Under the pieces are notes generated by a model. It was not told the DNA's origin. It ran no database searches and worked only from the letters and a program-made list of their open reading frames with translations. This document shows, piece by piece, positions 27,970-38,180 of a DNA stretch of 45,981 nucleotides (position 1 is its first letter; each line of letters begins with the position of its first letter). This stretch comes from Desulfuromonadales bacterium. GTDB lineage: Bacteria > Desulfobacterota > Desulfuromonadia > Desulfuromonadales > UBA2197. The stretch is taken from positions 1-45,981 of the forward strand of contig JACUTW010000011.1 of the NCBI GenBank assembly GCA_014859605.1, given 5' to 3'. Position numbers and translations under genes: made by a program.

Positions 27970-28284
27970 TTACGCCGAGACGCTGAGAAAGACCAACCCT
28001 TCATCCCCGTTATTCTCGATACCGTGTGACTGACCTTGGGGGGCAACGAGGATCGTCCCCGGTTCGACCGAGCGTGGTCCGCCGTCGCCGAGAAAGTTGC
28101 CGACTCCTTCGAGGATGATCCAGATATGATCCCCTTCATGGCCGTGCGGATGGATATGCTGGCCAGGGAGCAGACACCATAAGGTTGTGCGGGAATCAGG
28201 CGTCTCTTTGAGCAGTGCCTTTCCCGGTTTTTCTTTATCAAAAGTGATCTGGTCTTTGTAATCCCAGAATTCTGTCCCGGTCAT
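27970..28284 (-). CDS. Cupin domain protein
   Basis: CLLPGQHIHPHGHEGDHIWIILEGVGNFLGDGG...PGTILVAPQGQSHGIENNGDEGLVFLSV. Confidence 0.9.
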   Translation of the reverse strand: MTGTEFWDYKDQITFDKEKPGKALLKETPDSRTTLWCLLPGQHIHPHGHEGDHIWIILEGVGNFLGDGGPRSVEPGTILVAPQGQSHGIENNGDEGLVFLSVSA

Positions 28285-28325
28285 TTCTCAACTCCAGCAA
28301 GAAGGTGGGGCTCGTCAGGGAACGA

Positions 28326-30761
28326 TCAAGCTTTACTGATCGCCACCGTCTCGGCATTGGAACCAAAGGGCAGAATCGCCTGCACATTGACATCTGCACA
28401 GTTGTAAGGGACAAAACAGAGTCCCGCCGGTACCGTTGCCGCAAGCTGCGCCGGCCCTTCGAGGGCTCCCAGGCTTGAGGTGACCTTGACTTTTTCGCCG
28501 GCCTTGACACCCAACCCGGCGGCATCGACGGGATTGAGGGCAATGTATCCGCCGGGGACGACCTCATGGCTGGCCGCCGAAGCGCTGTTGGTCGCTGCCG
28601 CATAATACAAATCTTTACCGGCAAGGAGAACCGGCGAGGGGAGCGGCTCAGCAAGGGGCATGGCTGCCGCACGGAGAGTTCCAACCGGCGCAGGGAGGGC
28701 GCTGCAACGCTCGACCTCGGCGCTTAACTGCGCCGCCGACAGGAGCGCTGACGGAGCAACCCGGGCAAGGAGATCGCCGAGAATCTGAAGATCAGGGCGG
28801 GCATCGCCACAAGTGGCGATCGCCGCAGCCAATGGACTGATGCGATGGGCCGAAGAGGTGACAGAGCCACTCTTCTCGACAAAGGTGACGCCAGGGAGGA
28901 CGATCGACGCCATGTCGGTGAAGTCTGAGGCCAGGCAGTCCTGGACGATCAGAGTTTCAAGCTTTTCCAGAGCCTTTTGCCAACGACGGCTCTCCGGAAA
29001 GGCCAGGGGATTGGCGCCGGCGACAAAGAGGGTGCGGACTTCGCCGGACTCGATGGCGCTGAGGATCTCCTGCAGGTCGCGCCCCTTGGTCGGTGCTGGC
29101 TGGCCGCCGGGGAGGAGATCACTGGCCACCCCCATCTTGAGCAGACCCTGGCTGTTGGCCCCGGCCCCGATCGGATAGAGACCGCCGGCCTCCCCCTGCA
29201 GGGCGCCGCTGACCAGAGCGAGATTGAGAACCGCACCAAGCGTTCCGGCAAACTGCGATTCCCGATAGATGTCGCCGCCAAAGACGATGGCAACAGAGGG
29301 AGCACGGCCGAGGAGATCGGCCGCTTCTTCGAGGAGAGCCCGGCTGACGCCGCAAGCGGCTGCAGCTTGATCGATATCGACCGCGGCAAGGGCAGTGCGG
29401 AGCTCGTCCAGGTTCGCAACGTTGGCGCCGAGCCAGCCAGCGTCCGCCAGTCCCTGATCGAGGATGAGGCGGGCGATGGCGCCGGCGACGATCCCTTCGC
29501 TGCCGGGACGGCAGGTCATCGGCACGTTGGCGTACTGGCTGAGTTTAATGGTGCGGGCATTGACGACAACCATCTTGCCGTCATGCTTGCGACAGGCCTT
29601 CTGGCTCAGCCAGTCGACAGCCGGAGCTTCGGCGGTCGGGTCGGCACCGATCACCAGGACCGCGGCCGCGGCGGCGATCCGCCCGAGACCGGCTGTCCCG
29701 CCCTGCATGCCAAAGTGGTGCTGCAGGAGATCATAGGCGCGCTGCAATCCGAAACGGGCTTCGCTGTCGAGATCGTTGCAGCCCAGTCCCTGGCGAAAGA
29801 GGTGCTGGAACAGAAAGGCTTCTTCGTTCGTGAGCCGATTACCGGCAATAGCGGCGACCTTGCCCCCCTGCAGAGCGGTAGCCGCAGCGCTCAAGGCTTC
29901 ATCCCAATCGACGCTGCGCTGGGTATTGCCACTTTTCAGCAACGGCGCGGTCAGGCGCAGCGACGAGTGCACATAATCACTACCGAAGAAACCGTTAAAG
30001 CAGAGATTGCCGTCGTTGATCGTGACCCCGTCCTGGGAAGTCACCCGGAAAAGGCGATTATTTTTAACATGCAGATCGATCTGGCACTGGCTGCCGCAAC
30101 TGGTGCAGGTGCTCGCAACCTTGCTCAGCTCCCAGCCGCGCGCCTGAAATTTGAAGGGTTTGGAGATCATCGTCCCGGTCGGGCAGACCTGAACGCAGTT
30201 GCCGCAGAATTCGCACTTGGTGAGGTCTTTGTCGATAAAGGCCCGATCTCCCTTAAGATTGACGCAGAGGGCATCGGCACCGACAACTTCGTGACAAACC
30301 TTGACGCACTTTTCGCACATCACGCAGCGGTTGGGAACCTGTTCGATGAGCGGCCAGCCGGTGATTGCATCGGCGTTGACATCCTCGGCAACAAAGGGCT
30401 GAGTCGTAACGTCGTGCTCATAACAGATATTCTGCAGCTCGCACTCGCCGGCCGCGTCGCAGACCGGACAGTCGAGGGGATGGTTGACAAGGAGGAGTTC
30501 GATCACCTGTTTGCGGATTTTACTCAGGCGCGGCGACTCGGTGGTGACCTCCATCCCTTCTTCGGCCGGGGTATGGCACGAGGCCATCGGCTTCTCCGCC
30601 CCTTGGACATCGACGACACAGATGCGGCAGGCGCCGGTCGGGGAGACCTTCTTGAGATAGCACAAGGTCGGGATGCGAATGCCGGACTTCTCGGCCGCCG
30701 CGAGGATGGTGGCGCCCTTTTCGATCTGGACCGTCTGTCCGTTAATCTTCAGAGTGATCAT
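28326..30761 (-). CDS. sfrA: NuoG/formate dehydrogenase-like Fe-S and molybdopterin-fold subunit, SfrA-like
   Basis: 2Fe-2S ferredoxin motif (TLCYLKKVSPTGACRICVVD), DCPVCDAAGECELQ, CVMCEKCVKVC, CEFCGNCVQVCPTGT, molybdopterin oxidoreductase fold; adjacent SfrB-like flavoprotein. Confidence 0.82.
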   Translation of the reverse strand: MITLKINGQTVQIEKGATILAAAEKSGIRIPTLCYLKKVSPTGACRICVVDVQGAEKPMASCHTPAEEGMEVTTESPRLSKIRKQVIELLLVNHPLDCPVCDAAGECELQNICYEHDVTTQPFVAEDVNADAITGWPLIEQVPNRCVMCEKCVKVCHEVVGADALCVNLKGDRAFIDKDLTKCEFCGNCVQVCPTGTMISKPFKFQARGWELSKVASTCTSCGSQCQIDLHVKNNRLFRVTSQDGVTINDGNLCFNGFFGSDYVHSSLRLTAPLLKSGNTQRSVDWDEALSAAATALQGGKVAAIAGNRLTNEEAFLFQHLFRQGLGCNDLDSEARFGLQRAYDLLQHHFGMQGGTAGLGRIAAAAAVLVIGADPTAEAPAVDWLSQKACRKHDGKMVVVNARTIKLSQYANVPMTCRPGSEGIVAGAIARLILDQGLADAGWLGANVANLDELRTALAAVDIDQAAAACGVSRALLEEAADLLGRAPSVAIVFGGDIYRESQFAGTLGAVLNLALVSGALQGEAGGLYPIGAGANSQGLLKMGVASDLLPGGQPAPTKGRDLQEILSAIESGEVRTLFVAGANPLAFPESRRWQKALEKLETLIVQDCLASDFTDMASIVLPGVTFVEKSGSVTSSAHRISPLAAAIATCGDARPDLQILGDLLARVAPSALLSAAQLSAEVERCSALPAPVGTLRAAAMPLAEPLPSPVLLAGKDLYYAAATNSASAASHEVVPGGYIALNPVDAAGLGVKAGEKVKVTSSLGALEGPAQLAATVPAGLCFVPYNCADVNVQAILPFGSNAETVAISKA

Positions 30762-30839
30762 GAATCGGCTCTCTCGTCTTTAAGCAAAAGTTCAACAAAG
30801 GATTGTTCCGGTCAAAGGCGGCACCGAAGCAGGGCGATC

Positions 30840-32798
30840 TCAGGCGACTGCCACCATACCGACACGATAGCAACGCAGACAGCGCTCGGCTTCGCGCACT
30901 GCCTGGCTTTCCGGCATGGCGAGTTCGGTCTCAACGTAACTCTTCGCCCGTTCGGCGCCACTGATCTTCGGCTGATGTTCGCGGTGCAGATGGCCGATGA
31001 TCCCGACATTTTCGTTCGGATCGAAGGCGCCAAAGTTGTTGACGATATCCTCCATGGCATCCTCGTCGTCAAGATAAGCTTTCCCTTCAGTGAGGTAGCG
31101 ATGCATGGCGCGCGCGGCGCGACGGCCGTGTCCGACAGCAACGACAACAGTCATGGCGCCGTACTCGCAGTCGCCGCCGGCAAAGACCCCGGCACAGTCG
31201 GTCATCATCGTGCCACCTTTAGTAACGATACTGCTCCACTTCGTCATCTTGATGCCGAAATCTTCCGGACCGAGATAATCGAGATCGGGATCCTGACCGA
31301 TGGCGGGGATAACCAGATCGCAGGGGATGACATATTCGCTGCCGGGGACCGGTTTCGGGCTGCGTCGACCGGAAGCATCCGGTTCACCAAGAGCCATGAC
31401 CACTACCTCGACGCCGACGACCTTATTATTTTCGGCGATCAGGCGGGTCGGATTGCGCAGGAATTCGAATTGGACGTTCTCCTCCTCGGCGTCATCGACC
31501 TCGTACGGTTCGGCCGGCATCTCCTTGCGGGTGCGGCGGTAAACGAGGATCGAATCTTCACACCCTTCACGCAGGGCAACGCGGACGCAGTCGATGGCGG
31601 TGTTGCCGCCGCCGACAACGATAACACGCTTGGGGGTGACGATCGGCTCACCCAGGGCGACCGCCCGCAGATAGTGGATGCCGCCGGCGGAGAAGCCTTC
31701 GTAACCGGCATCTTCGCCTTCGACTCCCATCGGTTTCGACTTGAAGGCGCCGGTGCCGAGGAAGACCGCATCATACTGCTCTTTCAACTCTTTAAGGGAG
31801 ACATCACGGCCGAGTTTGACGCCGTATTCAATCTCGACCCCGAGGTCGGCAATGATCTCGGCATCGCGGCGCAGCAGATGACGCGGCATGCGGTAATCGG
31901 GGATCCCGACCGCCACCGTACCGCCCGGCTCGCCAAGCATGTCGATGATCTTGACCTTGTGCCCTTCAAGGGCCAGGTAGAAGGCGCAAGTCAGGCCGGC
32001 AGGGCCGGCGCCGACAACGATGACCTTCTTGCCGGTCGCCGCCTTGGGGACCATCGGCGGCTGCTTGTGGTGCATCCACTCGTGGTCGGCAGCGACCCGC
32101 TTGAGGACCATAATATTGACCGGTTCGTCGACCAGGGCGCGGCGACAGGCTTTTTCACAGGGGTGCGGACAGACGCGGCCGCAGACCGCCGGGATCGGCA
32201 TGTTACGGCGGATGGCGCCGAGGGAATCGTCAAAGCGGTAGCTTTTGATCTCTTCGATGTAGGCAGGAATATCGATATGGGCCGGACATCGGTCCATACA
32301 GGGAGCGGTCAGCTTCTCTTTATAAACTTTCGTCGCCGGCAACGACCGCTCGCCGCGGAGATAAGCGAGATAGTCGCTACGATAGTGCTTGACGGTATCG
32401 AGAACCGGTATCACCGAGGTCATGCAGAGAGTACACTTGCAACTTTGCAGGAGATCGGCGACCTCTTCGATAGTATCGAGATCCGATTCCTGCCCCTGAC
32501 CGCTGACAATCCGCGTCAGCGTATCCTGCAGGATGCGGGTACCGCGCTTGCCGGGGGTGCATTTGGCACAGCAGTACTTCTCCTGCACCCGCGTCATATA
32601 TTCGGCGGCCATGGCGACAACGTCGGTGGCGCGATCAAGGACGATAATTCCATCCCAGCCAAAGAAGGCGCCAACCTTCCCCTGCTCGAGATAGCTATCC
32701 GTCAACTTCAGCTTGAGCGACGCAAGATCGGCATCGCCGCCGCTCACCCGATGATCGACAACCTTGCGACCCCAACTGGAAAAGACAACCTGAGACAA
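30840..32798 (-). CDS. sfrB: NAD(P)H oxidoreductase, GltD-like with N-terminal NuoF-like Fe-S region, SfrB-like
   Basis: CCAKCTPGKRGTRIL, CKCTLC; CPAHIDIPAYI, CGRVCPHPCEKACRR; VVGAGPAGLTCAFYLALEGH; GGNTAIDCVRVALREG. Confidence 0.85.
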   Translation of the reverse strand: MSQVVFSSWGRKVVDHRVSGGDADLASLKLKLTDSYLEQGKVGAFFGWDGIIVLDRATDVVAMAAEYMTRVQEKYCCAKCTPGKRGTRILQDTLTRIVSGQGQESDLDTIEEVADLLQSCKCTLCMTSVIPVLDTVKHYRSDYLAYLRGERSLPATKVYKEKLTAPCMDRCPAHIDIPAYIEEIKSYRFDDSLGAIRRNMPIPAVCGRVCPHPCEKACRRALVDEPVNIMVLKRVAADHEWMHHKQPPMVPKAATGKKVIVVGAGPAGLTCAFYLALEGHKVKIIDMLGEPGGTVAVGIPDYRMPRHLLRRDAEIIADLGVEIEYGVKLGRDVSLKELKEQYDAVFLGTGAFKSKPMGVEGEDAGYEGFSAGGIHYLRAVALGEPIVTPKRVIVVGGGNTAIDCVRVALREGCEDSILVYRRTRKEMPAEPYEVDDAEEENVQFEFLRNPTRLIAENNKVVGVEVVVMALGEPDASGRRSPKPVPGSEYVIPCDLVIPAIGQDPDLDYLGPEDFGIKMTKWSSIVTKGGTMMTDCAGVFAGGDCEYGAMTVVVAVGHGRRAARAMHRYLTEGKAYLDDEDAMEDIVNNFGAFDPNENVGIIGHLHREHQPKISGAERAKSYVETELAMPESQAVREAERCLRCYRVGMVAVA

Positions 32799-32905
32799 AG
32801 CAACCTCCTGTCCGGCCCGGATAAAAGTGACCCATCCATCCGTACCGGCTACAGATGACAGATGGGGAAATCGGCCTGCCGCACTAAGCGCAGACGAGCC
32901 CCATT

Positions 32906-32917
32906 CTTGTATACAAG
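32906..32917. promoter_or_regulatory. Perfect 12-bp palindrome CTTGTATACAAG upstream of sfrB-like gene (candidate operator)
   Basis: Read directly; about 108 bp upstream of the sfrB-like start; TATACA could also act as a -10 element. Confidence 0.4.
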
Positions 32918-33045
32918 CAGTGAGCTAAATAGCACATGAGGGGGAGCAAATCAAGGAGAAACTTCCCCGCGGCTGTGCTGGATAAGGTGATAAAATCCTG
33001 TAACTTTCCTCTTTTTACCTGCGTTTTGCCTGTAACTCGTTTGCC

Positions 33046-33462
33046 TCAGGGAAGACGGCTCAACAACGTTGAAATCTGCCAGCGACAGGGTTGTAGCGAG
33101 CCGCCTTCGACACAAATCCATTCCAGTGGGATGGTCACTGTCTTCACCGAGACCGAAGGTGTACGATAATACTCGATTGCCAGCACCCCCTGCGCCTTGT
33201 CCCCGGCAGCCGGGCCGCTGGCATCATGGCGGACATTGGTTATTTGCAGCGCTGCGCCGGTATCACTGTAAGCGTTGAGAAATTCGCTCCGGGCGCTGGC
33301 CGTGAAGAAGGTCGCGGCTAGATCCGCCCCGGACCAGCGTAGGGACTTGGCAAATTCACGGCCGATCTCCGGCCATTCGTCACGGGGCGACCGCAACAGA
33401 TTCGTCGTGCAGCCGGCAAGGACGACCGTGAACAGAACCAGTGCAAGGATGCGGCGGATCAT
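33046..33462 (-). CDS. Predicted lipoprotein, uncharacterised
   Basis: [25 protein letters not shown] lipobox; stop-start overlap with rpe. Confidence 0.75.
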   Translation of the reverse strand: MIRRILALVLFTVVLAGCTTNLLRSPRDEWPEIGREFAKSLRWSGADLAATFFTASARSEFLNAYSDTGAALQITNVRHDASGPAAGDKAQGVLAIEYYRTPSVSVKTVTIPLEWICVEGGSLQPCRWQISTLLSRLP

Positions 33463-34127
33463 CTCCCCACCCCTTCGACGGCGTTTTGCCGCAGCAGTGC
33501 AATGGTTTGCCCGTAATCCGGGGTCGAAAAGACGGCACTGCCGGCGACAAAGACATCGGCCCCGGCCGCAGCCATACGGCCGATATTGTCGGCCTTGACG
33601 CCGCCATCGACTTCGATCTCGACCTTGAGACCGCGCTGGTTTATGCGCTGGCGCAGCTCAGTAATCTTGGCGAGAGTCGCCGGGATGAAACTCTGGCCGC
33701 CAAAACCGGGATTGACGCTCATGAGCAGGACAAGATCAAGATCGTCCAGGATGACTTTCAGGGTCGAGACCGGCGTTGCCGGATTGATCGAGACTCCGGC
33801 TTTCTTGCCGAGACTCTTGATCAGCTGAATCGTGCGGTGCAGATGCGGCACCGCTTCCTGATGGACGGTGATCAGGTCGGCGCCGGCCCTGGCAAAGTCC
33901 GGGATATAACGATCCGGATTCTCGATCATGAGATGGACATCAAGGGGCTTGCTCGTGACTTTGCGCACCGCATCGACCACCAGCGGACCGATGGTGATAT
34001 TCGGCACAAAGTGGCCGTCCATGACATCGACATGAATATAATCGGCGCCGCCGACGTCGATAGCGCGGATCTCTTCACCGAGACGGGCAAAGTCGGCCGA
34101 GAGGATCGAAGGGGAGATTTTGATCAT
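33459..34127 (-). CDS. rpe: Ribulose-phosphate 3-epimerase
   Basis: [63 protein letters not shown]. Confidence 0.97.
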   Translation of the reverse strand: MIKISPSILSADFARLGEEIRAIDVGGADYIHVDVMDGHFVPNITIGPLVVDAVRKVTSKPLDVHLMIENPDRYIPDFARAGADLITVHQEAVPHLHRTIQLIKSLGKKAGVSINPATPVSTLKVILDDLDLVLLMSVNPGFGGQSFIPATLAKITELRQRINQRGLKVEIEVDGGVKADNIGRMAAAGADVFVAGSAVFSTPDYGQTIALLRQNAVEGVGR

Positions 34128-34153
34128 AGGGAACTCCAGAAAAGAGGATGGCC

Positions 34154-35671
34154 TTAAGCGGAATAATAGCTGACCAGGGCTGCGGCCAAGGCCTTAAGGG
34201 TATATTCTGCCGGTTCGATCGCCACCGGCAACCCCAGCTTTGTGCAGCTCTTGCTGGTAATCGGCCCGATCGCGGCAATCGCCAGCGGTGCCAGCAAACG
34301 ATGGAACCCGGCCGCACCGAGGATGGTGTAAAGATTCTCAACGGTCGAGGAGGCGGTAAAACAGACCGCATCGATTCCGCCCGCTTCCAAAGCAGCCAGG
34401 GCGTCGGCCGGCAGAGTAGCCGGGAGAGTATTACAGTACAGGACCGGCGCCAGCACCTCAACGCCGCGGCCCGAGAGACCGCTGACAATAACATCACGGG
34501 CCTTGTCGGCCCGGGGGAAGAGGACCTTTTCTCCGGGCTGCAGCCGGGGAACCAGAGCCTCAACCACCCCTTCCGCCTTATAGTCCGGCGGCACCAGATC
34601 AGCATGAATCCCGAAGGTGCGGAGAGCGGCGGCGGTCCTGGGACCGACAGCGCAGACGCGGCAGCGCCCGAGAGCGCGGGCATCGAGTCCCAACGCCGCC
34701 AGGCGGGCAAAGAAGAAGCGGACGGCATTCCCCGAGGTGAGGATCAGCCAGGAACAGTCCGGTAAAGCCGTGATCGCCGCATCGAGCCCTGTCGAATCCG
34801 CGACCGGATCGAGACGAATCGTCGGACATTCGACCACCTGGGCGCCGAGATCCTGAAGCATCGCTGAAAATTCCCCGGCCTGTTCCGCCGCCCGCGTCAC
34901 CAGGATGGTGCGTCCAAAGAGGGGCTTGCGATCGAACCAGCTCAACTGTTCGCGGAGAGCCACGACCTCACCGACGATGATAATCGCCGGCGGTTTGAAG
35001 CCGGCAGCGGCGACGACCGCGGCAATTTCGCACAGCGGCGCAACGAGGGTCTGCTGCGCCGGGAGGGTGGCCCAACGGATCACCGCCACCGGGGTCTGCG
35101 GGGCGCGGCCATGCGCGATCAACTCTCTGGTAATGGTGTCGAGATTGCTCATCCCCATATAAAAGACCAGGGTGCCGACGCCGGTGGCAAGCTTGGCCCA
35201 ATCGAGGGTCGAAAGTTTCTTGGCGGGATCTTCGTGGCCGGTAAAGAGGCCAAGACTGGTGGTGTAGTCGCGATGGGTCAGGGGAATCCCCGCGTAAGCG
35301 CCGGCCGCAAAAGCAGCGGTGACCCCGGGAATCACCTCAAAAGGGATGCCGGCCTGCGCCAGACAAAGGGCTTCTTCGCCGCCGCGGCCAAAGACATAGG
35401 GATCCCCCCCCTTGAGGCGGGCAACGATCTTCCCCTGCCTGGCCAACTTCACCAGCAGGGCATTGATCTCATTCTGCGGCAGGTGGTGCAGTCCCTTGCT
35501 CTTGCCGACATAGATCGTCTCGGCCTGAGGCGCTTCGCGCAGCAGCAGGGGATTAGCGAGATAGTCATAAACGACCACTTCGGCGGCACGCAGGCAGTCG
35601 CGGCCGCGCACAGTCAGCAGCCCGGGATCGCCGGGGCCGGCGCCGATCAGGTAGACGCGTCCCGGCTTCAT
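34154..35671 (-). CDS. cobA-hemD: Uroporphyrinogen-III C-methyltransferase / uroporphyrinogen-III synthase fusion
   Basis: [39 protein letters not shown], then HemD-like C-terminal domain ([18 protein letters not shown]...). Confidence 0.95.
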   Translation of the reverse strand: MKPGRVYLIGAGPGDPGLLTVRGRDCLRAAEVVVYDYLANPLLLREAPQAETIYVGKSKGLHHLPQNEINALLVKLARQGKIVARLKGGDPYVFGRGGEEALCLAQAGIPFEVIPGVTAAFAAGAYAGIPLTHRDYTTSLGLFTGHEDPAKKLSTLDWAKLATGVGTLVFYMGMSNLDTITRELIAHGRAPQTPVAVIRWATLPAQQTLVAPLCEIAAVVAAAGFKPPAIIIVGEVVALREQLSWFDRKPLFGRTILVTRAAEQAGEFSAMLQDLGAQVVECPTIRLDPVADSTGLDAAITALPDCSWLILTSGNAVRFFFARLAALGLDARALGRCRVCAVGPRTAAALRTFGIHADLVPPDYKAEGVVEALVPRLQPGEKVLFPRADKARDVIVSGLSGRGVEVLAPVLYCNTLPATLPADALAALEAGGIDAVCFTASSTVENLYTILGAAGFHRLLAPLAIAAIGPITSKSCTKLGLPVAIEPAEYTLKALAAALVSYYSA

Positions 35672-35695
35672 CTTTGCTCTCGGCCAAAAAAGCGA

Positions 35696-35720
35696 GGGGC
35701 ACGGCGCACCGTGCCCCTAC
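35696..35720. repeat. Palindromic intergenic unit GGGGCACGGCGCACCGTGCCCCTAC
   Basis: Near-identical to the right arm at 1341-1364, including following AATG. Confidence 0.8.
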
Positions 35721-35743
35721 AATGATTCGTGAAGGTCAGAGAA

Positions 35744-36706
35744 TCAGACATCTTCCCGATTCACGTTAAAAGTTTCATGCTGGTAGACCTCGTTGAGGAT
35801 CTTGCCGGCGCCGAGGATAAGGAGATCGTCGCCGAGCGAAATGCCGGTCGCTTCCGCGGCTTCGACCGGACAGGTCACCGTCTTCTTCAGCATCTGCTTC
35901 CCTTCGACATCAGAGACGAAGCCGGTGAGGGTGAGGGTGCCGCCATTCACCGAACCGAAGGCACCGATCGGCACCTGACAGCCCCCTTCGAGGCGGCGCA
36001 AAAAGGCGCGCTCGGCCTTGACCGCCCAGGCCGTCGGCGGATGGTTGAAAAAATCGATGATCTCGTTGATTTCGGTATCGGCAATCCGGCTCTCGATGCC
36101 GAGGGCGCCCTGGCCGATGGCCGGAATCGACAGCTCCGTCGACAGGTATTCACTGATCTGCTTCTCGAAGCCGAGGCGATTCATGCCGGCAGCCGCGAGA
36201 ACAACGGCGCCAAGATCATCCTCGGTCAATTTACGCATGCGTGTCTCGACATTGCCGCGGATATCGACCATGACAAAATCGGGGCGGAGATGGAGGAGTT
36301 GCGACTTGCGGCGCAGCGACGAAGTGCCGATACGGGCACCGTGCGGCAACTCCATGAAGCTTTTGACGCCGGGGGCAAGGATGAGGATATCGCGGGGGTC
36401 TTCGCGCTCGGTGATGCAGCGCAGCCCGAGTCCGGGGGGGAAGATCGTCGGCACGTCCTTCATCGAATGGACAGCAATATCGATCTCGTCACGCAGCATC
36501 GCTTCTTCGATCTCTTTGACAAAGAGCCCCTTGCCGCCGACCATCGCCAACGGCACATCCAGAATCTTGTCCCCTTGCGTCTTGATCTTGGTCAGGGTGA
36601 CTTCCATCTCCGGATAGCGCTTGTTAAGTTCGGATTGAACCCAGTTGGCCTGCCAGAGGGCGAGTTGACTGGCGCGGGTACCGATACGCAGAAGTTTTCT
36701 TGCCAT
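35744..36706 (-). CDS. hemC: Hydroxymethylbilane synthase (porphobilinogen deaminase)
   Basis: LLRIGTRASQLALWQANWV, LKDVPT-type SMKDVPT, GTSSLRRKSQLL, DIRGNVETRMRKL. Confidence 0.97.
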   Translation of the reverse strand: MARKLLRIGTRASQLALWQANWVQSELNKRYPEMEVTLTKIKTQGDKILDVPLAMVGGKGLFVKEIEEAMLRDEIDIAVHSMKDVPTIFPPGLGLRCITEREDPRDILILAPGVKSFMELPHGARIGTSSLRRKSQLLHLRPDFVMVDIRGNVETRMRKLTEDDLGAVVLAAAGMNRLGFEKQISEYLSTELSIPAIGQGALGIESRIADTEINEIIDFFNHPPTAWAVKAERAFLRRLEGGCQVPIGAFGSVNGGTLTLTGFVSDVEGKQMLKKTVTCPVEAAEATGISLGDDLLILGAGKILNEVYQHETFNVNREDV

Positions 36707-36747
36707 CTTTTTATCGTGCTCCTTTTATGGGGATAATCTGAAACATC

Positions 36748-36832
36748 GTAGGTCGGGTTAGCCCGCAGGGCGTAACCCGACATGTCAAGTGCTCACCGAA
36801 CGTCGGGTTACGCTTACGCTAACCCGACCTAC
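36748..36832. repeat. Inverted repeat GTAGGTCGGGTTAGCCCGCAGGGCGTAACCCGAC ... GTCGGGTTACGCTTACGCTAACCCGACCTAC
   Basis: Read directly between hemA and hemC. Confidence 0.88.
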
Positions 36833-36839
36833 TTTACTC

Positions 36840-38159
36840 TTATCGATTTTCTGCCGAGTCATCGAGGTCTTCGAGTTTCCCCTCGGGCTTCGGCGGTTCG
36901 AGATTGAACAGGGTGCGGACAGCATGAACCGAGCTGTCGGTGGAGTCGTCGTTCTGCTCCTGCTTGAGGAAGGTGATCGGGGCGTGCAGCAGCTTGTTGA
37001 TGATCGCCGCGGTCAGGGCTTCGACGGAGCGCCGCTCCTTATCGCCGATGTTCTTGAGAGCGGCGCCAAAGGTCTTGTCGACCTCGGCGCGGCGGATCTC
37101 TTCGAAACGGCTGCGCAAAGCGACGATCGTCGGCACGACATCGAGGGTCGCCAGCCAGCGGTCAAAGGCAGTAATCTCTTCCTCAATAATCCCTTCCGCC
37201 TTTTTCGCCTCTTTATGCCGTTCTTTAAGATTAGCTGCAACCACCCCCTGCAGGTCGTCGACATCGTAAAGGTAGACGTTATCGACATCATTCACCCGCG
37301 GATCGATGTCGCGGGGGACCGCGATATCGATAAAGAACATCGGCTTGTTCTTGCGCTGTTTGATCACCTCTTCGACCTTCTTCGGGCCGAGGATAAAGGT
37401 CGGGGCACCGGTCGAGGTGAGGACGATATCGATCTGATGGAGATGATCGGGGAAGTCGTCAAAAGCGATCGCCCGCCCCTTGAACTCTTCGGCGAGCTTG
37501 ACCGCCCGCTCGAAGGTGCGGTTAGTAACGTGCACCTGCGAAACGCCATTATTGATAAAGTGACGGGCCGCAAGTTCGCACATCTCGCCGGCGCCGATCA
37601 AGAGGACAGTCTTCCCCTCTAAGGTGCCGAAGATCTTGCGCGCCAGTTCGACGGCGGCAAAAGCGACGGAGACGGCATTACCGGCAATCGCGGTCTCGGT
37701 CCGTACCCGCTTGGCAACAGAGAAGGCTTTATGGAGAAAGCGGTTAAGGATCAGCCCGGCGGTCTTGAACTCGGCCGCATAGCCGTAAGAGGTCTTGATC
37801 TGGCCAAGGATCTGCGGCTCGCCGATCACCATCGAATCGAGGCTGGAGGCGACCCGGAAGACGTGGCGGATCGCTTCCTCCCCTTGATATTCGTACAGGT
37901 TTTCGTCGAGACTCCCGGCTTCGAGGCCGTGGTAAGCGGTCAAAAAACGCCGCAGCTGGCTGAGCGCTGCTTCGGGCTCACGGCTGGTGGCGTAAAGCTC
38001 GACGCGATTACAGGTCGAGACGATGATCGCTTCGCTGATCGCCGGCAGGGCGAGGAGTTCGTGCAGAGGACGCTCCATGGCGGTCGGTGCGAAAGCGACC
38101 CGTTCCCGCACCGCCACCGGCGCGGTTTTATGACTCAAGCCAACAACAAGAATATTCAT
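36840..38159 (-). CDS. hemA: Glutamyl-tRNA reductase
   Basis: [47 protein letters not shown]. Confidence 0.97.
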   Translation of the reverse strand: MNILVVGLSHKTAPVAVRERVAFAPTAMERPLHELLALPAISEAIIVSTCNRVELYATSREPEAALSQLRRFLTAYHGLEAGSLDENLYEYQGEEAIRHVFRVASSLDSMVIGEPQILGQIKTSYGYAAEFKTAGLILNRFLHKAFSVAKRVRTETAIAGNAVSVAFAAVELARKIFGTLEGKTVLLIGAGEMCELAARHFINNGVSQVHVTNRTFERAVKLAEEFKGRAIAFDDFPDHLHQIDIVLTSTGAPTFILGPKKVEEVIKQRKNKPMFFIDIAVPRDIDPRVNDVDNVYLYDVDDLQGVVAANLKERHKEAKKAEGIIEEEITAFDRWLATLDVVPTIVALRSRFEEIRRAEVDKTFGAALKNIGDKERRSVEALTAAIINKLLHAPITFLKQEQNDDSTDSSVHAVRTLFNLEPPKPEGKLEDLDDSAENR

Positions 38160-38180
38160 GACGTAGCGACTCCTGCTCCC

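Noticed and set aside
28977-32858. 1293-aa + strand ORF antisense to the sfrA/sfrB-like genes
   Set aside because: Shadow frame of high-GC coding sequence; no recognisable motif; the opposite strand encodes two clear Fe-S/flavin proteins.
35402-35411. C8 run in cobA-hemD as a phase-variation tract
   Set aside because: Encodes the conserved [16 protein letters not shown] motif of uroporphyrinogen methyltransferases; explained by protein constraint.
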